This document shows, piece by piece, positions 5,838 through 8,754 of a stretch of 8,754 bases of DNA. Each line of letters opens with the position of its first letter. Position 1 is the stretch's first letter. Below the pieces are notes generated by a model that was given only the letters and a program-made list of their open reading frames with translations, did not search any database and had not been told where the DNA came from. A program made the position numbers and the translations under genes. Source of the DNA: an uncultured Armatimonadota bacterium (GTDB taxonomy: Bacteria > Armatimonadota > Armatimonadia > Armatimonadales > Armatimonadaceae); the NCBI GenBank assembly GCA_903924445.1, contig CAIYBQ010000028.1, positions 1 through 8,754 of the forward strand. Reading direction: 5' to 3'.

Positions 5838-5865
5838 ACCGTATGAGATGTAAGCACGATGTCAA
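5838..5865 (-). promoter_or_regulatory. Sigma-70-type promoter for the 165-aa gene (and ispH)
   Basis: On the - strand a perfect -35 TTGACA (5865-5860) is followed after 16 nt by TACGGT (5843-5838), a -10 keeping the conserved TA and final T. Initiation would fall near 5831, a few bases before the AGGAGG ribosome binding site at 5827-5822. The -35 lies within the presumed -35 area of the divergent ftsH promoter, so the two may compete. Confidence 0.55.
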
Positions 5866-5881
5866 GAATTTATGCCCTGCG

Positions 5882-5890
5882 TGGTATAGT
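5882..5890 (+). promoter_or_regulatory. Extended -10 promoter of ftsH
   Basis: TGGTATAGT fits the extended -10 form TGnTATAAT, with the same hexamer as the tRNA-Ser promoter at 1177. No strong -35 is visible at 16-18 nt spacing (TCAAGA at 5862-5867 is poor), as is usual for extended -10 promoters. Predicted initiation near 5897 leaves a leader of about 66 nt before the TTG start. Confidence 0.5.
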
Positions 5891-5924
5891 TCGTGCACCT
5901 TTCGTGTATGAATTGGCGTTTCAT

Positions 5925-5943
5925 CCAGCAGCACTGCTCCTGG
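5925..5943. repeat. 19-bp imperfect palindrome in the ftsH leader
   Basis: Half-sites CCAG-n-AGCA and TGCT-n-CTGG are arranged symmetrically around one central base; only the two n positions and the centre break the symmetry. It lies about 28 nt after the predicted transcription start and 7 nt before the Shine-Dalgarno. It could be a protein-binding operator or fold as a short mRNA hairpin. Confidence 0.4.
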
Positions 5944-5950
5944 TTGCAAT

Positions 5951-5965
5951 GGAGGCGTTTGATTG
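5951..5965 (+). promoter_or_regulatory. Ribosome binding site that fixes a TTG start for ftsH
   Basis: GGAGG at 5951-5955 is followed by seven bases and TTG at 5963. No ATG or GTG in the ftsH frame fits the expected N-terminus ahead of the first membrane helix, so this rare start is well supported. Confidence 0.8.
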
Positions 5966-7951
5966 AATCGACGGATAGCCGGATGGCTTCTCATCGCAGC
6001 GATAATCGGGTTGACACTGGTGTCATTACGCCCGTTTCTACGCATGCCTTTTGGTGTGGCAGCGCCCCGCGAGGTGGCAATCGGTCAGCTTTACGACAAG
6101 CTTGACAGTGATGCGTCCATCATTCAGGAAGTCACTATCAAGAAAAACACGCTTACTGGTAAGTTCACACCCAATGTAGCGGGCTCAGCTGGCGAATCCA
6201 ATGAGTTCTACGTGATTCTCCCTAACTCGGGCGACTTGGTAAACACGCTTACCGACAAGCTCCATGCAAAGGGAATCAACGTTCGCGTTGAGCAAGATAG
6301 CTTCACAGATGTCCTTACCAGTTTTGCACTGAGTGCACTGCTGCCATTGATTGTAATGGTGTTGGTCTGGGTCATCTTCTTTAGGCCGATGCAGGGCAAC
6401 AACAACCAAGCGATGAGCTTTGGTCGTGCTAAACCGCGTCGCCCAGCCGAAAACAGCCAACGTGTGACATTTGATGATGTTGCCGGTGTTGAAGAAGCCA
6501 AGCAAGACTTGATGGAAATCGTAGAGTTCCTTAAAAACTCGCGTAAGTTCCAAGCACTTGGCGCAAAGATTCCAAAGGGAGTTCTCCTTCTAGGCCCTCC
6601 AGGTACTGGTAAGACATTGCTTGCCCGTGCGGTCGCAGGCGAGGCTGGCGTCCCCTTCTTCCATATCAGTGGAAGTGACTTTGTTGAAATGTTTGTCGGT
6701 GTCGGTGCAAGCCGCGTCCGTGATCTCTTCGAAACCGCCAAGCAGAACCGGCCATGTTTGATTTTCATTGATGAAATCGATGCGGTAGGACGTCAGCGTG
6801 GTGCGGGTTGGGGTGGCGGTCACGATGAGCGTGAGCAGACACTCAACCAGCTGCTCGTCGAGATGGATGGCTTTGACCCTAACGCGGGCGTCATTGTGAT
6901 TGCTGCGACAAACCGTGCAGATGTCTTGGATCCTGCTCTACTACGTCCGGGTCGCTTCGACCGCCGTGTCATGGTAGATGCGCCAGATGTCAAGGGACGG
7001 GAAGCTATTCTCAAGGTTCATACCAAGGGTAAGCCGATCGCTCCTGAAGTCAACCTGACTACACTTGCAAAGCTAACGCCTGGTTTTTCGGGAGCCGAGC
7101 TTGCAAACCTTCTGAACGAGGCTGCACTGCTTGCCGCACGTAAAGACAAGCGTCAGATTGACATGATCGACCTTGAAGATGCGATTGACCGTGAGCTCAT
7201 GGGCCCTGCCCGCAAGAGCCGTGTACGTTCGAAGGACGCCCTTACCAAGGTGTCTGTACACGAAGCCGGCCACGCGATTGTTGGTGAACTCCTCGCACAT
7301 GCAGACCCGGTTCATAAGGTAACCATTGTTGCGCGCGGCCAGGCCGGTGGTGTGACGATCAACCTCCCGGATGAAACACGTGAGGGTCGCACCAAGGGTG
7401 AGTTTGAAGACATCATAGCGATGGCACTCGGTGGACGTATCGCAGAGCTCCTCGTCTATGGGGAGATCAACACAGGTGCGTATTCAGACTTGTCGCAAGT
7501 GACACGGATTGCCAAGGCTATGGTGTGTGAGTACGGCATGAGTGATCGGTTGGGAAATCGACGTTTTGGTCGTGCAGCTGGGTCTCCATTCATGGGCCGT
7601 GACTTCGGCGGCGATGAGTCTGACTACTCTGAAGAGATGGCACGCATTGTCGATGAGGAAATCTCGACGATCATTGACCGTAACTATGCACGCGCCGAGC
7701 AGATTCTGACAGAGAACAGGCATCTATTGGATCGTCTTACGGCCGAGCTGTTGGACAAGGAAACCCTTGACCGGGATGACTTCCTTGCTCTCATCCAAGA
7801 TGCAGTTGTACCGGCGACAGGAGGGCGAGCTCCAAAGCCTCCTACTCCACCAATGCCTCCAACGGCGCCTCCACCACCGATGAGCGATGCGTCTGCTTCC
7901 GATGACGCACCAGTGGGCACACCGCAGAGGCTGGAGCCAGGGCTGGCTTAG
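5963..7951 (+). CDS. ftsH: ATP-dependent zinc metalloprotease FtsH
   Basis: Encodes 662 aa, normal for FtsH, a hexameric inner-membrane AAA+ protease that extracts and degrades damaged membrane proteins and selected cytosolic regulators. Order of parts: membrane helix at about 5-22; an extracytoplasmic domain of about 90 residues; second helix at about 118-140; AAA domain with Walker A GPPGTGKT (211-218), pore loop MFVGVG (243-248), Walker B LIFIDEID (266-273), and second region of homology ending LLRPGRFDR with arginine fingers R328 and R331. The protease domain has zinc motif HEAGH (433-437) and third ligand D509 in TGAYSDL. All catalytic residues are intact, so it should be active. Oddities: W283 where GAGLGGGHDER is usual, and a proline-rich tail (about 623-640) plus acidic end. 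It starts with TTG after GGAGG. Expression appears monocistronic, from an extended -10 promoter to a T-tract terminator just downstream. Confidence 0.98.
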   Translation: MNRRIAGWLLIAAIIGLTLVSLRPFLRMPFGVAAPREVAIGQLYDKLDSDASIIQEVTIKKNTLTGKFTPNVAGSAGESNEFYVILPNSGDLVNTLTDKLHAKGINVRVEQDSFTDVLTSFALSALLPLIVMVLVWVIFFRPMQGNNNQAMSFGRAKPRRPAENSQRVTFDDVAGVEEAKQDLMEIVEFLKNSRKFQALGAKIPKGVLLLGPPGTGKTLLARAVAGEAGVPFFHISGSDFVEMFVGVGASRVRDLFETAKQNRPCLIFIDEIDAVGRQRGAGWGGGHDEREQTLNQLLVEMDGFDPNAGVIVIAATNRADVLDPALLRPGRFDRRVMVDAPDVKGREAILKVHTKGKPIAPEVNLTTLAKLTPGFSGAELANLLNEAALLAARKDKRQIDMIDLEDAIDRELMGPARKSRVRSKDALTKVSVHEAGHAIVGELLAHADPVHKVTIVARGQAGGVTINLPDETREGRTKGEFEDIIAMALGGRIAELLVYGEINTGAYSDLSQVTRIAKAMVCEYGMSDRLGNRRFGRAAGSPFMGRDFGGDESDYSEEMARIVDEEISTIIDRNYARAEQILTENRHLLDRLTAELLDKETLDRDDFLALIQDAVVPATGGRAPKPPTPPMPPTAPPPPMSDASASDDAPVGTPQRLEPGLA

Positions 7952-7967
7952 CTGGAGATCAATCTAT

Positions 7968-7999
7968 GGACCGGGCATCTACCCGGTCCGTTTCTTTTT
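7968..7999 (+). terminator. Rho-independent terminator of ftsH
   Basis: GGACCGGG (7968-7975) and CCCGGTCC (7982-7989) form a perfect 8-bp GC-rich stem with a 6-nt loop, followed by GTTTCTTTTT (7990-7999). It starts 16 nt after the ftsH stop codon. The next gene begins only 16 nt beyond the T tract, so partial readthrough may feed it. Confidence 0.92.
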
Positions 8000-8015
8000 G
8001 GCGGTACCATGCGGT

Positions 8016-8357
8016 ATGCCATTGGAACGACAGATTGCAGCTTACCGACTAAATAGAATCGTCCGAACGCCCTATTCGGAGGTCTACCTCATCTGGGATA
8101 ACCAAAACAGAATTGGCCAGATTGATATCCACTATGCGCACCAAACGGTGTACGCAACGCTCGTTCTGGAACAAGAGCTGGAAGTTGCCGCAGAAGAAGG
8201 ATTAATCGCTCAGATTGATGAGCAAGTAGTGCAGGCATACTTGCCTAACTTTGACCGTGAGGACTTCCTCGTAACTGTTTTTCGTGGCGAAGAAATTAGT
8301 AACTATACAGACACATCAGGCTCATCTGAGGATGACATTGATGAGATGCAAGAATAA
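8016..8357 (+). CDS. Hypothetical acidic protein, 113 aa
   Basis: Starts at ATG 8016 (MPLERQIAAY) and ends at TAA 8355-8357. I do not recognise it. The N-terminal 30 residues are basic and polar (RLNRIVRTPYSEVY). The middle alternates strands and an acidic helix (IGQIDIHY, YATLVLEQELEVAAEEGLIAQIDEQVV), and the end is a strongly acidic, probably disordered tail (SGSSEDDIDEMQE). It looks like a small cytoplasmic alpha/beta protein with no membrane segment. The frame is open back to an ATG at 7887, inside ftsH, but that stretch runs through the ftsH terminator and is Trp/Arg-rich, so the shorter form is preferred. No Shine-Dalgarno precedes 8016 and there is little room for a promoter. It may therefore be leaderless or depend on readthrough from ftsH. 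It converges on the NIL-domain gene. Confidence 0.72.
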   Translation: MPLERQIAAYRLNRIVRTPYSEVYLIWDNQNRIGQIDIHYAHQTVYATLVLEQELEVAAEEGLIAQIDEQVVQAYLPNFDREDFLVTVFRGEEISNYTDTSGSSEDDIDEMQE

Positions 8358-8393
8358 AAATCCGGGAGTCAAACGAGTCGACTCCCGGATTTT
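8357..8393. terminator. Bidirectional Rho-independent terminator
   Basis: AAAATCCGGGAGTC (8357-8370) and GACTCCCGGATTTT (8380-8393) form a perfect 14-bp stem with a 9-nt loop. Flanking A and T runs give a T tract in both directions. It begins on the last base of the 113-aa gene's stop codon and ends 18 nt beyond the end of the NIL-domain gene. Confidence 0.93.
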
Positions 8394-8411
8394 AAGCTAA
8401 GTCTCGGAAGA

Positions 8412-8693
8412 CTATGTTCCGCGGGAAACGTTTGACAGTGCTGGCTTGATCGGATGGTCATTCGTCGCGATTGGACCCGTTAGTGTCGCACCGGTGGTCT
8501 GAAGAAATGCCACGGCTCGATTGATCTCATCTTGATCGCCAATGAGAGCCAGCTCCATCGTCCCGCCGCCCGCAGTAACCATCGCCTGACGGACAATGAA
8601 ATCAACTGCAAACTGCTTGGAGAGCGTTGAGAGAAACGGTGACGATGCGACCACTGCATTGAGCGCAGCTTGATATACCAGCGTTACTTGCAT
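8412..8693 (-). CDS. Stand-alone NIL-domain protein
   Basis: Encodes 93 aa from ATG 8693 to TAG 8412. AAGGAA at 8707-8702 lies 8 nt before the start, a good ribosome binding site. The pattern of residues 3-72 fits the NIL domain, a ferredoxin-like fold: a first strand (VTLVYQ), a helix with PFLSTLSKQF, a strand with AVDFIVRQAMV, the gly-rich turn GGG, MELALIGDQDEINRAVAFLQTTGATL. NIL domains are best known at the C-terminus of the methionine ABC transporter ATPase MetN, where they sense methionine, and next to 4Fe-4S ferredoxins. Here no ABC ATPase or ferredoxin part is attached and none lies in the window. It may bind a small ligand or partner protein in the cytoplasm. The domain call is by eye. 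Confidence 0.75.
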   Translation of the reverse strand: MQVTLVYQAALNAVVASSPFLSTLSKQFAVDFIVRQAMVTAGGGTMELALIGDQDEINRAVAFLQTTGATLTGPIATNDHPIKPALSNVSRGT

Positions 8694-8709
8694 TCCACTA
8701 CTTCCTTGG

Positions 8710-8732
8710 CACTACGGCGAGAGCCGTGAGTG
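8710..8732 (-). promoter_or_regulatory. Leader hairpin upstream of the NIL-domain gene
   Basis: CACT (8710-8713) plus ACGGC (8714-8718) pair with GCCGT (8723-8727) and AGTG (8729-8732) around a 4-nt loop, with G8728 bulged: nine pairs. On the - strand it ends two bases before the AAGGAA ribosome binding site. TAGAAT further upstream on that strand (near 8750) resembles a -10. The fold would then sit at the 5' end of the mRNA; regulatory meaning is unproven. Confidence 0.35.
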
Positions 8733-8754
8733 TTTATCTGATGTTTATTCTACA

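Noticed and set aside
6208..6768. 186-aa - strand frame opposite ftsH
   Set aside because: It is antisense to the FtsH AAA domain, with no supporting signal.

Overview
This is a gene-dense stretch of bacterial chromosome with housekeeping genes, moderate GC and short gaps. FtsH, the MEP-pathway enzyme IspH, a class II tRNA-Ser and a lipoprotein point to a free-living bacterium. A DUF5658-like membrane protein, an inositol/sugar-type Gfo/Idh/MocA dehydrogenase and several unrecognised small proteins would suit a poorly sampled lineage such as Armatimonadota or Chloroflexota. That placement is a guess and no gene here proves it. I see no transposase, integrase, phage gene, CRISPR array or toxin-antitoxin pair.

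Layout: (1) 1-498, the 3' part of an unknown + strand gene, converging on (2) a small lipoprotein gene at 646-1140 (-), with two hairpins between them. (3) tRNA-Ser(GGA) at 1196-1283 (+) has an extended -10 promoter and is followed only 16 nt later by a membrane-anchored PIG-L-type deacetylase (1300-2706) and a three-helix membrane protein (2727-3074). These three look like one transcription unit. (4) A 122-nt leader with nested inverted repeats precedes a Gfo/Idh/MocA oxidoreductase (3197-4276). (5) A long convergent hairpin separates it from ispH (4327-5271, -), which lies 13 nt downstream of an unknown 165-aa gene (5285-5782, -). (6) A divergent promoter region (5783-5962) serves that gene and ftsH (5963-7951, +). 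(7) After the ftsH terminator come an unknown 113-aa protein (8016-8357, +) and a stand-alone NIL-domain protein (8412-8693, -), which converge on a perfect bidirectional terminator.

FtsH handles membrane protein quality control, IspH makes IPP/DMAPP, and the PIG-L protein probably deacetylates an N-acetylated sugar outside the membrane or on its surface. These functions are independent, and I do not see a new multi-gene system. The most interesting features are regulatory: an exactly spaced leaderless promoter for ispH, a nine-codon ORF (or in-frame TGA) directly joined to the 165-aa gene, a start-codon-sequestering leader in front of the dehydrogenase, a palindrome in the ftsH leader, and a tRNA apparently co-transcribed with protein genes.
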